This document shows, piece after piece, positions 57,527 to 64,000 of a DNA stretch of 64,000 nt. The DNA is from an uncultured Collinsella sp. (GTDB taxonomy: Bacteria; Actinomycetota; Coriobacteriia; Coriobacteriales; Coriobacteriaceae). Position numbers and translations under genes: made by a program. Numbering within the stretch: the stretch's first letter is position 1; each line of letters begins with the position of its first letter. The DNA lies in the NCBI GenBank assembly GCA_905194675.1, contig CAJJTG010000003.1, forward strand, positions 24,672-88,671. Reading direction: 5' to 3'. The notes under the pieces are model-generated. The model was given only the letters and a program-made list of their open reading frames with translations, was not told the origin of the DNA and did not search any database.

Positions 57527-58303
57527 TTGACGCAGCAGTTTACGATTTCCGCATCCCGACCGGATGGGACGACCATCCCCGTCGTCGTTACCAAAAAGCG
57601 CGTCAAAAACTTCGACCTACGCGTCACATCGAGCGGCGAGGTCCACGCCAGCGCACCGATCGGCGCCAGCCGCGAGCGTATCGAAGCGTTTGTGAAGCGC
57701 AACAGCGCCTGGATTATCAGCCGACTTGCCCAGCGCGAGCAACGTCAGGCGACGGCGCGAGAGCCGCTCAGCCCCTCGTCCATCATTGCACTTTGGGGCA
57801 AGCCCATCACGGTACAGGATGCACTCGATCACAACTTTGCATCACCCGCACCGCGACCCAAACAGGCCACCTTCGCAAGTTTTATGGGTACCGACGAATC
57901 GGACGAAGGCCCACAGGCCAAGCGGCGCGCAATCCTCGACGGCCTAACGTCCGATGAGCTCCAAGCCCATATCGACCAGCTCTGTGCAACCGAGGTCACC
58001 ACGGCGCTGTACGATATGGTGCACGCGTACGAAATCGCAATGGGCGTCACCGTGGCCCGCGTCTCTGTGCGCAGCATGAAAACGCGCTGGGGATCATGCA
58101 CGCCCAAGACCGGCGCCATTCGCATCGCACGCGAACTTGCCGCCTATCCCATCGAATGCCTCGACATGGTTGTCGCCCACGAGCTCGTCCACTTGCTCGA
58201 GCCAAGCCACAATCAGCGATTCCACGCCCTGCTCGACACGTACTGTCCCAACAATAAAGCTCTGTCGCAGCGGCTCAAGCAGCCACCCATAGAGTCGTAT
58301 TAG
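57527..58303 (+). CDS. YgjP-like M48-type metallopeptidase (DUF45)
   Basis: 258 residues from TTG 57527 (AAGGA upstream). The family core RGSRxx-type zone is seen as VRSMKTRWGSCTPKTGAIRIARELAAYP, followed by the zinc motif VVAHELVHLLEPSHNQRFHALLD (HExxH plus a downstream His). The N-terminal VTKKRVKNFDLRVTSSGEVHASAP is also typical. A 60-residue insert around the middle (PRPKQATFASFMGTDE) makes it longer than E. coli YgjP. Soluble. The proteolytic role is inferred from the HExxH site. Confidence 0.82.
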   Translation: MTQQFTISASRPDGTTIPVVVTKKRVKNFDLRVTSSGEVHASAPIGASRERIEAFVKRNSAWIISRLAQREQRQATAREPLSPSSIIALWGKPITVQDALDHNFASPAPRPKQATFASFMGTDESDEGPQAKRRAILDGLTSDELQAHIDQLCATEVTTALYDMVHAYEIAMGVTVARVSVRSMKTRWGSCTPKTGAIRIARELAAYPIECLDMVVAHELVHLLEPSHNQRFHALLDTYCPNNKALSQRLKQPPIESY

Positions 58304-58309
58304 AACCGG

Positions 58310-58795
58310 TTAGCGCACGCGCTCGATCTCGACGCCGCAGCTTGCCAGGGGCAGGCCAACAGGAGCCCACGGCTTATCGAGCTTTATGCGCACACCAAGC
58401 AGCGAGGGATAACGGCGCAGCAGCATCTGGGCTGTCCCCTCGGCTGCCGCCTCGATGAGCTTAAACGTATGCTCGCGCAGATAGCCATCGACATCGTGGC
58501 ACACCGAGCCGTAGTCAATCGAGGCATCCAGGTTATCGTGCTCCCCCGCCGCGCGCAGGTCGGCATAGAGCACCAGAGAAACGATGAACTTCTGACCCAG
58601 CGCATTCTCCTCGGGATACACGCCATGGTTGGCAAAAACCTCAAGGCCGTCAATGACAATGCGATCGGCATGGCGCAGATCGTCATAGCTCACGTGAGGC
58701 ACCGCCGTTGCGGTGGATATTTCGCCCCTTCCACGGCGGGCGAGCTCAGCACCTTCAGTCTTGGTTGCATTCTCGGGCAGTTTCTTGTTACTCAA
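58310..58795 (-). CDS. folB: Dihydroneopterin aldolase
   Basis: 161 residues from TTG 58795 (AAGGAG nine bases upstream). The catalytic domain (about 42-161) has DRIVIDGLEVFANHGVYPEENALGQKFIV and KLIEAAAEGTAQMLL with the general-base lysine area KLDKPWAPV. A 40-residue polar N-terminal extension is unusual; an ATG-free internal start is not evident. It converts dihydroneopterin to 6-hydroxymethyl-dihydropterin in folate synthesis. It forms an operon with the HD protein and folE upstream. Confidence 0.88.
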   Translation of the reverse strand: MSNKKLPENATKTEGAELARRGRGEISTATAVPHVSYDDLRHADRIVIDGLEVFANHGVYPEENALGQKFIVSLVLYADLRAAGEHDNLDASIDYGSVCHDVDGYLREHTFKLIEAAAEGTAQMLLRRYPSLLGVRIKLDKPWAPVGLPLASCGVEIERVR

Positions 58796-58838
58796 CGCGA
58801 TCGTCTCCTTCGTTTAGAACCCCGACCGCGCAAACTAA

Positions 58839-59420
58839 CTACACGCGAATCGACAGGTTCTTTTTATCATCGCTCCAGTTGCAAGCGTTGCGCGCGGAGC
58901 ATGCAAAGCAGGCACGCGACGCTTTGTCGGCTGCATAGAGCAGACGCTCAAGCGGTTGGCTGTTCACGCGCAGCTTTCGATGGCCCAGAATGGCCGTCTT
59001 AATGGCTGCGGCATCGGCCGGCTCAAACGCCACGTCATCGGGCATGCCGCCGAGAATCGCATCAGCGACGCGTTCGCTTGCAACATCATGGGATATACCC
59101 GATTCATACTGTTCATCTTTGCCGATATCGTGAAGAAGTGCCGTGGCGTAGATGACCTCGCGGTCAAATTCGAGCTGTTCCTCGAGATTCTTGATCCACA
59201 TAATGCGAGCGACATCGAGCAGATGGTCAATACCGTGGCGGCAGAAGATGCGCCCCGATTCCAACTGTACGATGTTGCCCAGGTGCCGCCGGAACAGCCC
59301 GTTGGCACAAATGTAATCAATGCGAGGCATGGCACCAAAGGGGGCCAGGCCCGAAGCCATAAAGCCGCGACGCGACGTCCCCTCATCGGTCTTCGATGTA
59401 AAGTCGTTGACGACTCTCAT
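58839..59420 (-). CDS. HD-domain hydrolase
   Basis: 193 residues from ATG 59420, two bases after the folE stop. The HD-domain pattern H..D runs through GIDHLLDVARIMWIKNL, LLHDIGKDEQYESGISHDVASERVADAIL and AILGHRKLR, compatible with a metal-dependent phosphohydrolase. Two Cys in ACFACSARNAC near the end could bind metal. Its place between folE and folB suggests it could remove phosphates from dihydroneopterin triphosphate, a step often unassigned in bacteria. This is inference. Confidence 0.75.
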   Translation of the reverse strand: MRVVNDFTSKTDEGTSRRGFMASGLAPFGAMPRIDYICANGLFRRHLGNIVQLESGRIFCRHGIDHLLDVARIMWIKNLEEQLEFDREVIYATALLHDIGKDEQYESGISHDVASERVADAILGGMPDDVAFEPADAAAIKTAILGHRKLRVNSQPLERLLYAADKASRACFACSARNACNWSDDKKNLSIRV

Positions 59421-59422
59421 GG

Positions 59423-59980
59423 TTAGCGGCCCAGCATCCTAAAGAAACGCTCCTCGAGCGCGGGATCGGTCTCAAAGACGCCGCGGCGAGCAAGCGTCAC
59501 GGTCTTGGTGCCGGGCTTTTGCACGCCACGCATCGTCATGCACATATGCTCGGCCTCCATCAACACAATCGCTCCCTGGGGAGCGAGATAATCCATGAGG
59601 GCATCGGCAACCTGTGCGCACAGTTGCTCCTGCAGCTGAAGACGGCGGGCATAAACCTCAACCGTGCGGGCGAGCTTGGAAAGCCCAGCCACCCGACCGT
59701 TAGGGATATAACCAATGGCGGCCTTGCCATAAAACGGCAGCAGATGATGTTCGCACAGCGAGTAGAACGTGATGTCGCGCTCGATAACCAAATCGTTCGA
59801 AGCGACGGCAAAGGTTTTGGACAGGTGTTCCTCGGCACTCTGGTCCATACCGCCGGCGATCTCACCATACATACGGGCAACGCGCGCCGGGGTCTCCAGC
59901 AGGCCCTCACGAGTTGGGTCCTCGCCTATGCCCTCAAGCAACAGCTTAATGGCGGCCTCGACTTTTTCCTGATCAACCAT
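59423..59980 (-). CDS. folE: GTP cyclohydrolase I
   Basis: 185 residues. Zinc and active-site motifs CEHHLLPFYGKAAIGYIP and CAQVADALMDYLAPQGAIVLMEAEHMCM are intact, with TRTVEVYARRLQLQEQLCAQ between. It makes dihydroneopterin triphosphate from GTP, the first step of folate synthesis. First gene of folE-HD-folB, with no obvious riboswitch upstream. Confidence 0.95.
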   Translation of the reverse strand: MVDQEKVEAAIKLLLEGIGEDPTREGLLETPARVARMYGEIAGGMDQSAEEHLSKTFAVASNDLVIERDITFYSLCEHHLLPFYGKAAIGYIPNGRVAGLSKLARTVEVYARRLQLQEQLCAQVADALMDYLAPQGAIVLMEAEHMCMTMRGVQKPGTKTVTLARRGVFETDPALEERFFRMLGR

Positions 59981-60046
59981 CTGGGCCTCACTTTTCCGAT
60001 TTCACGTTCGCGCTATGGTACCACGCCCTCCGGCATCGACCACAAG

Positions 60047-60628
60047 CTACATAGTATGGGTCGAATAGACCGGATCATCACGCCAAAGTTCAACCGCATC
60101 ACAAAGCGCAACGCCCTCGCGCTCAGCACGGGCGCGCGTGGCATTCATATCGATCACGCGCTGGTTGCTCGAGCCCCTAAAACGCAACGAGATATCGTAC
60201 AGATCTTGAACAAACGGGCCGTCCACCAACATGTCAAGGCAGGCAAGGATGCGATCCGTCACCTCGGTATGATGGCGACCGCCCGGCATAAGCTCCTCGA
60301 GCACGTCACCGGTAAAGCACCAAATAGTCTTCCCCGACTCCACCGGGTAAGCCGTGCGCACGCGCTCAATGAAATCAACGAGTCCCGCCTGATTCTCGGG
60401 CTCCATAGGCTCGCCGCCCAGAATCGTCAGACCATCGATAAAGGGATGATCGAGGCTCTCGATAATCTTGTCCTCGACGGCACGATCAAAGGGCTCGCCC
60501 GCAGCAAAGTCCCACGCAACAGAGTTAAAGCAATTCTTGCACCCACGACGGCACCCGCTCACAAACAGAGAAGTACGAACGCCTTCCCCATCAGCAATGT
60601 CGAAATACTTAATGTTCGCGTAGTTCAT
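60047..60628 (-). CDS. nrdG: Anaerobic ribonucleotide reductase activating protein
   Basis: 193 residues from ATG 60628 (GGAAGG upstream). The radical SAM cluster motif is CRRGCKNC (CX3CX2C) in SGCRRGCKNCFN, followed by LTILGGEPME and GKTIWCFTGDVLEELMPGG. It generates the glycyl radical on NrdD from S-adenosylmethionine. Separated from nrdD by a 427-bp gap with two inverted repeats. Confidence 0.95.
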   Translation of the reverse strand: MNYANIKYFDIADGEGVRTSLFVSGCRRGCKNCFNSVAWDFAAGEPFDRAVEDKIIESLDHPFIDGLTILGGEPMEPENQAGLVDFIERVRTAYPVESGKTIWCFTGDVLEELMPGGRHHTEVTDRILACLDMLVDGPFVQDLYDISLRFRGSSNQRVIDMNATRARAEREGVALCDAVELWRDDPVYSTHTM

Positions 60629-60642
60629 AAGTAACCTTCCTG

Positions 60643-60728
60643 GGGGTCTGGAGCATATCATCCCGTCCTCAAACATTCTCGGCCTGCGGCCTGCGAAACT
60701 GCGGGCGGAACGATATACTCCAGACCCC
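60643..60728 (-). promoter_or_regulatory. Long hairpin in the nrdG leader
   Basis: GGGGTCTGGAGCATATC (60643-60659) is inverted with GATATACTCCAGACCCC (60712-60728), with one mismatch. The 3' arm on the minus strand ends directly next to the nrdG ribosome site, so it may affect nrdG translation or reflect a processed nrdD-nrdG mRNA. Confidence 0.55.
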
Positions 60729-60905
60729 TCGCGAGCGACACTCAATGAACGAAGCGAACATCGAGCATAGGGTTCGAGGTCCAATAAAAACTGGGTTGCG
60801 GCTCAACCGTCGTTCCAAGCAAACCGTTGTTGCAGGTCGACTCATTTCCGCTAAGAACTTCGAGGAGTGAGCAGACCGCGAGCCGCATCTCAGCTACGTC
60901 AACTT

Positions 60906-61044
60906 GGCTGAGCCGAGAGGGCCGCTTGGGCTTTTGCTCGATATGAGTTCCGCACGCAAAGAAGGCCACTTAATGTGGCCTTCGTCTTGCGCAGGACTGT
61001 CCGAAATAGCGAGCAAAAGCCCAAGCGGCCCTCTCGGCTCAGCC
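60906..61044. repeat. 139-bp element with perfect 35-bp inverted repeats between nrdD and nrdG
   Basis: Arms 60906-60940 and 61010-61044 are exact complements over 35 bases (ends GGCTGAGCCGAG / CTCGGCTCAGCC). The 69-base interior holds a second perfect hairpin GAAGGCCAC-TTAAT-GTGGCCTTC (60961-60983). No ORF. The remainder of 60729-60905 is featureless. Confidence 0.85.
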
Positions 61045-61055
61045 CCGGAGCGGTA

Positions 61056-63278
61056 TTAGAGATGCAGCACGCGGTCGCGGATCTCCTCGGTTCGACCCTG
61101 GTTCCAGAACTGGGTACCGATGTAGCCGCACGTACGACGGGCGACATTCATCTTCTCCTGGTCGCGGTTGCCGCAGTTGGGGCACTCCCACACAAGCTTA
61201 CCGTCGTCCTCGACAATCTTGATCTCGCCATCGTAGCCGCACACCTGGCAGTAGTCGCTCTTGGTGTTGAGCTCGGCGTACATGATGTTGTCGTAGATGT
61301 ACTGCATCACGCGGATGACAGCCTTGAGGTTGTCCTGCATGTTGGGAACCTCGACGTAGGAAATGGCACCGCCCGGCGAAAGCTGCTGGAACATGCCCTC
61401 GAACTTGAGCTTGTCGAATGCGTCGATCTCCTCGGACACGTGGACGTGGTAGCTGTTAGTAATGTAGCCCTTGTCCGTCACGCCCGGGATAATGCCAAAA
61501 CGACGCTGCAGGCACTTGGCGAACTTGTAGGTCGTCGACTCAAGCGGGGTACCGTACAGCGAGAAGTCAATATCGCTTTCGGCCTTCCACTCGGCGCACT
61601 TATCGTTCATACGCTGCATGACGGCCATGGCAAAGGGCGTGCCCTCCTTCTCGGTGTGGCTGTGGCCCGTCATGTACTTGACGCACTCATACAGGCCGGC
61701 ATACCCCAGGCTGATGGTGGAATAGCCGCCCACGAGCAGCTTGTCGATCGTCTCGCCCTTCTTCAGGCGGGCGAGGGCACCGTACTGCCAAAGAATCGGT
61801 GCGGCATCCGAAAGCGTACCCATCAGGCGCTCATGACGGCACAGCAGGGCACGATGGCACAGCTCAAGGCGCTCATCGAAGATCTTCCAGAACTTGTCCA
61901 TGTCCTGATGCGAGCTCAGCGCGACATCGGGCAGGTTGATGGTCACAACACCCTGGTTAAAGCGACCATAGTACTTGGGCTTGTTCGGGTCATAGTTCAG
62001 CGCGTTGGCCACATTGTTAAATCCGTTACCGGAGCGGTCGGGCGTCAAGAAGCTGCGGCAACCCATGCAGGTGTAGCAATCGCCGTTGCCAGCGGTCTCG
62101 CCCTTAGACAGCTTGAGCTCGCGCATCTTCTTCTCGGAGATGTAGTCGGGCACCATGCGCTTGGCGGTGCACTTAGCAGCCAGCTGGGTCAGGTAGAAGT
62201 ACGGGGAATTCTCGTGAACGTTATCGTCCTCGAGCACGTAGATGAGCTTGGGGAATGCCGGGGTGATCCACACGCCGGCCTCGTTCTTAACGCCCTCGTA
62301 ACGCTGGCGAAGCGTCTCCTCCACAATCATGGCAAGGTCGTGCTTCTCCTGGGGCGTACGGGCCTCATTGAGATACATAAAGACCGTCACAAACGGCGCC
62401 TGGCCATTCGTGGTCATAAGGGTCACGACCTGATACTGAATCGTCTGGACGCCGCGACGAATCTCATCGCGCAGGCGATCCTCAACGACCTCGCGCACCT
62501 TCTCGGCAGACGCCGAGACACCGAGCTCCTCAAGCTCGCGAGCGACCTCGCCGCGAATCTTTTGACGGCTCACCTCAACGAACGGGGCGAGATGGGTCAG
62601 CGAAATAGACTGGCCGCCGTACTGGGAGGAAGCAACCTGGGCGATGATCTGCGTCGCGATGTTGCAAGCGGTCGAGAAGCTGTGCGGCTTCTCGATCAGC
62701 GTGCCCGAGATAACGGTGCCGTTCTGGAGCATGTCCTCCAGGTTCACCAGATCGCAGTTGTGCATGTGCTGGGCAAAGTAATCCGAATCGTGGAAATGGA
62801 TCAGGCCCTCATTATGGGCATCCACGATCTCCTGGGGCAGCAGCACGCGCTGGGTCAGGTCCTTGGAAATCTCGCCGGCCATATAGTCGCGCTGAACGGA
62901 GTTGACGGTCGGGTTCTTGTTGGAGTTCTCCTGCTTGACCTCTTCGTTATTGCACTCAATCAGCGACAGGATCTTGTCGTCGGTCGTGTTCTTCTGGCGC
63001 TTCAGGCTCTGAACATAGCGATAGATGATGTAGTGGCGGGCAACCTCGTAGCAGTCGAGACGCATGATCTCGTCCTCGACCAGATCCTGAATCTCCTCGA
63101 CCGAAACAGTGTGGCCCGCGTTCTCGCATGCCTCGGCGACGTTTTGCGCCGCATAAACCACCTGGCGGTCGGTAAGACGAGAACCCTCCTCGACCTCCAA
63201 GTTGGCGGCGCGAATCGCATTGACGATCTTATCGATGTCAAAGACAACCTCGGTGCCGCTGCGCTTGATGATCTTCAT
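61056..63278 (-). CDS. nrdD: Anaerobic (class III) ribonucleoside-triphosphate reductase
   Basis: 740 residues from ATG 63278; AAAGAGG precedes it. An N-terminal ATP-cone (about 1-95; IIKRSGTEVVFDIDKIVNAI) is followed by the catalytic barrel with CTGCMGCRSF-like GDCYTCMGCRSF, HINLPDVAL-type TINLPDVALSS, a zinc finger CQVCG...CPNCG and the glycyl-radical motif RRTCGYIGTQFWNQGR near the C-terminus. It makes dNTPs without oxygen. The leader carries two NrdR boxes; nrdG follows on the same strand. Confidence 0.96.
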   Translation of the reverse strand: MKIIKRSGTEVVFDIDKIVNAIRAANLEVEEGSRLTDRQVVYAAQNVAEACENAGHTVSVEEIQDLVEDEIMRLDCYEVARHYIIYRYVQSLKRQKNTTDDKILSLIECNNEEVKQENSNKNPTVNSVQRDYMAGEISKDLTQRVLLPQEIVDAHNEGLIHFHDSDYFAQHMHNCDLVNLEDMLQNGTVISGTLIEKPHSFSTACNIATQIIAQVASSQYGGQSISLTHLAPFVEVSRQKIRGEVARELEELGVSASAEKVREVVEDRLRDEIRRGVQTIQYQVVTLMTTNGQAPFVTVFMYLNEARTPQEKHDLAMIVEETLRQRYEGVKNEAGVWITPAFPKLIYVLEDDNVHENSPYFYLTQLAAKCTAKRMVPDYISEKKMRELKLSKGETAGNGDCYTCMGCRSFLTPDRSGNGFNNVANALNYDPNKPKYYGRFNQGVVTINLPDVALSSHQDMDKFWKIFDERLELCHRALLCRHERLMGTLSDAAPILWQYGALARLKKGETIDKLLVGGYSTISLGYAGLYECVKYMTGHSHTEKEGTPFAMAVMQRMNDKCAEWKAESDIDFSLYGTPLESTTYKFAKCLQRRFGIIPGVTDKGYITNSYHVHVSEEIDAFDKLKFEGMFQQLSPGGAISYVEVPNMQDNLKAVIRVMQYIYDNIMYAELNTKSDYCQVCGYDGEIKIVEDDGKLVWECPNCGNRDQEKMNVARRTCGYIGTQFWNQGRTEEIRDRVLHL

Positions 63279-63502
63279 CCTCTTGCCTCTTTCGCGTCGT
63301 AGTCTCATTGCGTTTCAGAGCCAAACGATGCCCGGCAGGGCTTGCCCCCGTCTTGCGGCGCCGTCGCGCAATCTGTGTTCTCGATAAACCATAAGCCTCC
63401 ATGCGGACATTCCCAGGAGCCGATCAAGCGGCTCAAGGACACGTTCAAAAGAGGCAGTTAAGGTCTTCGTTCTCTGTCCGCCATCTATCATACGACAAAG
63501 AG

Positions 63503-63551
63503 GCATCTATATCCTGTATTCTTTTTTTAGGTCAAACACAACATATAGTGT
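63503..63551 (-). promoter_or_regulatory. nrdD promoter with two NrdR boxes
   Basis: Minus-strand -35 TTGACC (63535-63530), 18-bp spacer and -10 TATAGA (63511-63506). Box 1 ACACAACATATAGTGT (63536-63551) is an excellent match to the NrdR consensus; box 2 GCATCTATATCCTGTA (63503-63518) is weaker and overlaps the -10. Their centres are 33 bp apart, three helical turns, as is usual for NrdR pairs. Confidence 0.75.
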
Positions 63552-63749
63552 TTCAGCAGGTCAAAGCAATTGGTCATTTTGCAGACGCATTAATTATGAG
63601 GGGTTCTTGGCAAGTCGGTAAAACGTTACCAACACGGCTACCTGCATGGCAGTTATAAAACCCCCTTAGTCAAGCCGCTGACAAATCCTACCAAAACCAA
63701 GCCGCTCACGCCAAAAGAATCCAAAAGATTATGCTTGACCAACATGTAG

Positions 63750-63842
63750 CGGTCGTGCCTTGCTGAGCCTCATGCAACCGCGGCACGAATCCTTGAAAGA
63801 TATGTGTATGCAAACGGAGAAGATGAGAGTTTCCTCGGATGA
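63750..63842 (+). pseudogene. Probable C-terminal scrap of a tyrosine recombinase
   Basis: Thirty codons without a start read RSCLAEPHATAARILERY, VYANG and SFLG, then TGA. The H-A-T-A-A-R-I-L-E-R-Y-V-Y-A pattern recalls the terminal HA..TT...Y.H block of phage-type integrases with the active-site Tyr. It lies about 115 bp from a tRNA-Val gene, a preferred integration site. No other integrase motif is readable in 63560-63749, so this is tentative. Confidence 0.3.
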
Positions 63843-63912
63843 CTACTGAGAAGCATCCCGGAAGATCAAAAACTCGATATTTGGTGACGTATTTGGCGAC
63901 CCATTTGGCGAC

Positions 63913-63949
63913 CAAAACAAAACAGCCCAGAGGCGATGCCTCTGGGCTG
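63913..63949 (-). terminator. Terminator of the tRNA-Val transcript
   Basis: CAGCCCAGAGGC (63923-63934) and GCCTCTGGGCTG (63938-63949) form a perfect 12-bp stem followed on the minus strand by TTTTGTTTT. Confidence 0.9.
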
Positions 63950-63957
63950 CGAACATT

Positions 63958-64000
63958 TGGTGGGCGTTAGAAGATTTGAACTTCTGACCTCTTCCGTGTC
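63958..64000 (-). tRNA. tRNA-Val (anticodon GAC), 3' half; 5' half outside window
   Basis: Minus-strand sequence begins GAC-AC-GGAAG (anticodon, loop end and anticodon-stem 3' strand), then variable loop AGGTC, T-arm GAAG-TTCAAAT-CTTC, and acceptor strand ...CGCCC-A-CCA with encoded CCA (63958-63960). Loop position and the AC GGAAG context fit valine with GAC. The D-arm and 5' acceptor strand lie beyond 64000. Confidence 0.85.

Noticed and set aside
60975..63302. 775-codon plus-strand frame opposite nrdD
   Set aside because: Despite its length it mirrors nrdD on the other strand and has no motif of its own.
1..64000. CRISPR array
   Set aside because: No series of regularly spaced direct repeats was found; the repeats here are isolated pairs and palindromes.

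Overview
The window looks like about 64 kb of chromosome from a high-GC anaerobic actinobacterium of the class Coriobacteriia, most likely Collinsella or a close relative. This rests on gene content and style: anaerobic class III ribonucleotide reductase (nrdD/nrdG), L-lactate dehydrogenase, the acetylase-type lysine/DAP pathway, DUF3793 beside a flavodoxin, Mbeg1-like and FxLYD proteins, strong GGAGG Shine-Dalgarno sites and frequent GTG/TTG starts. No 16S rRNA gene is present, so the genus is an inference.

Layout. 0-5.7 kb: the end of a MOSC protein, a secreted coiled-coil cell-wall protein, a Ser/Thr kinase with an HTH partner, small membrane or lipid-exposed proteins, and an M20 amidohydrolase. 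5.8-9.9 kb: a lysine riboswitch drives a lysine operon in which lysA and dapA form one uninterrupted reading frame, followed by dapB and dapH; the divergent M20 enzyme and a class I aminotransferase at 13.7 kb could supply the remaining acetylase-branch steps. 10-17 kb: nucleoid-associated protein, Mbeg1-like hydrolase, L-LDH, aminotransferase, NAD synthetase.

17.1-22.7 kb is the most distinctive part. A visibly AT-rich island on the minus strand encodes a DUF2087 protein, an MFS exporter, a B12-binding radical SAM enzyme and an unlisted 36-residue acidic peptide with a near-perfect ribosome binding site. This has the architecture of a RiPP-type peptide-modification cassette. A very GC-rich IS30-family element has inserted into the last codons of the radical SAM gene. 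Removing the element and one copy of a 13-bp direct repeat restores 25 more codons, ending immediately before the peptide's Shine-Dalgarno. In this strain the cassette is therefore truncated and probably silenced or altered.

23-37 kb: hypothetical proteins, EttA, an SdpR/SdpI pair, a 28-residue hydrophobic peptide behind a LexA-box promoter, tcdA, a TatD nuclease, a MITE, HAD phosphatases, Pgi, and an SOS-controlled Y-family polymerase/YolD operon. 37-47 kb: a CsoR-type operator with an HMA metal-binding protein, DUF3793 plus flavodoxin, a polar amino-acid ABC transporter, endonuclease IV, an oxidoreductase and an aldo/keto reductase separated by two copies of a covarying hairpin repeat, a cyclase and a ketopantoate reductase. 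48-60 kb: a secreted protein, metY with a cysteine-containing leader peptide and a divergent LysR regulator, RNase HI, acylphosphatase, a Fur-family regulator, a UreE-like/SlyD nickel pair, dipeptidase, and a folB-HD-folE pterin operon. 60-64 kb: nrdG and nrdD with NrdR boxes, an integrase-like scrap, and the 3' half of tRNA-Val(GAC) running off the end.

Small palindromic repeats are unusually plentiful between genes: at least six families, several present twice in this window.
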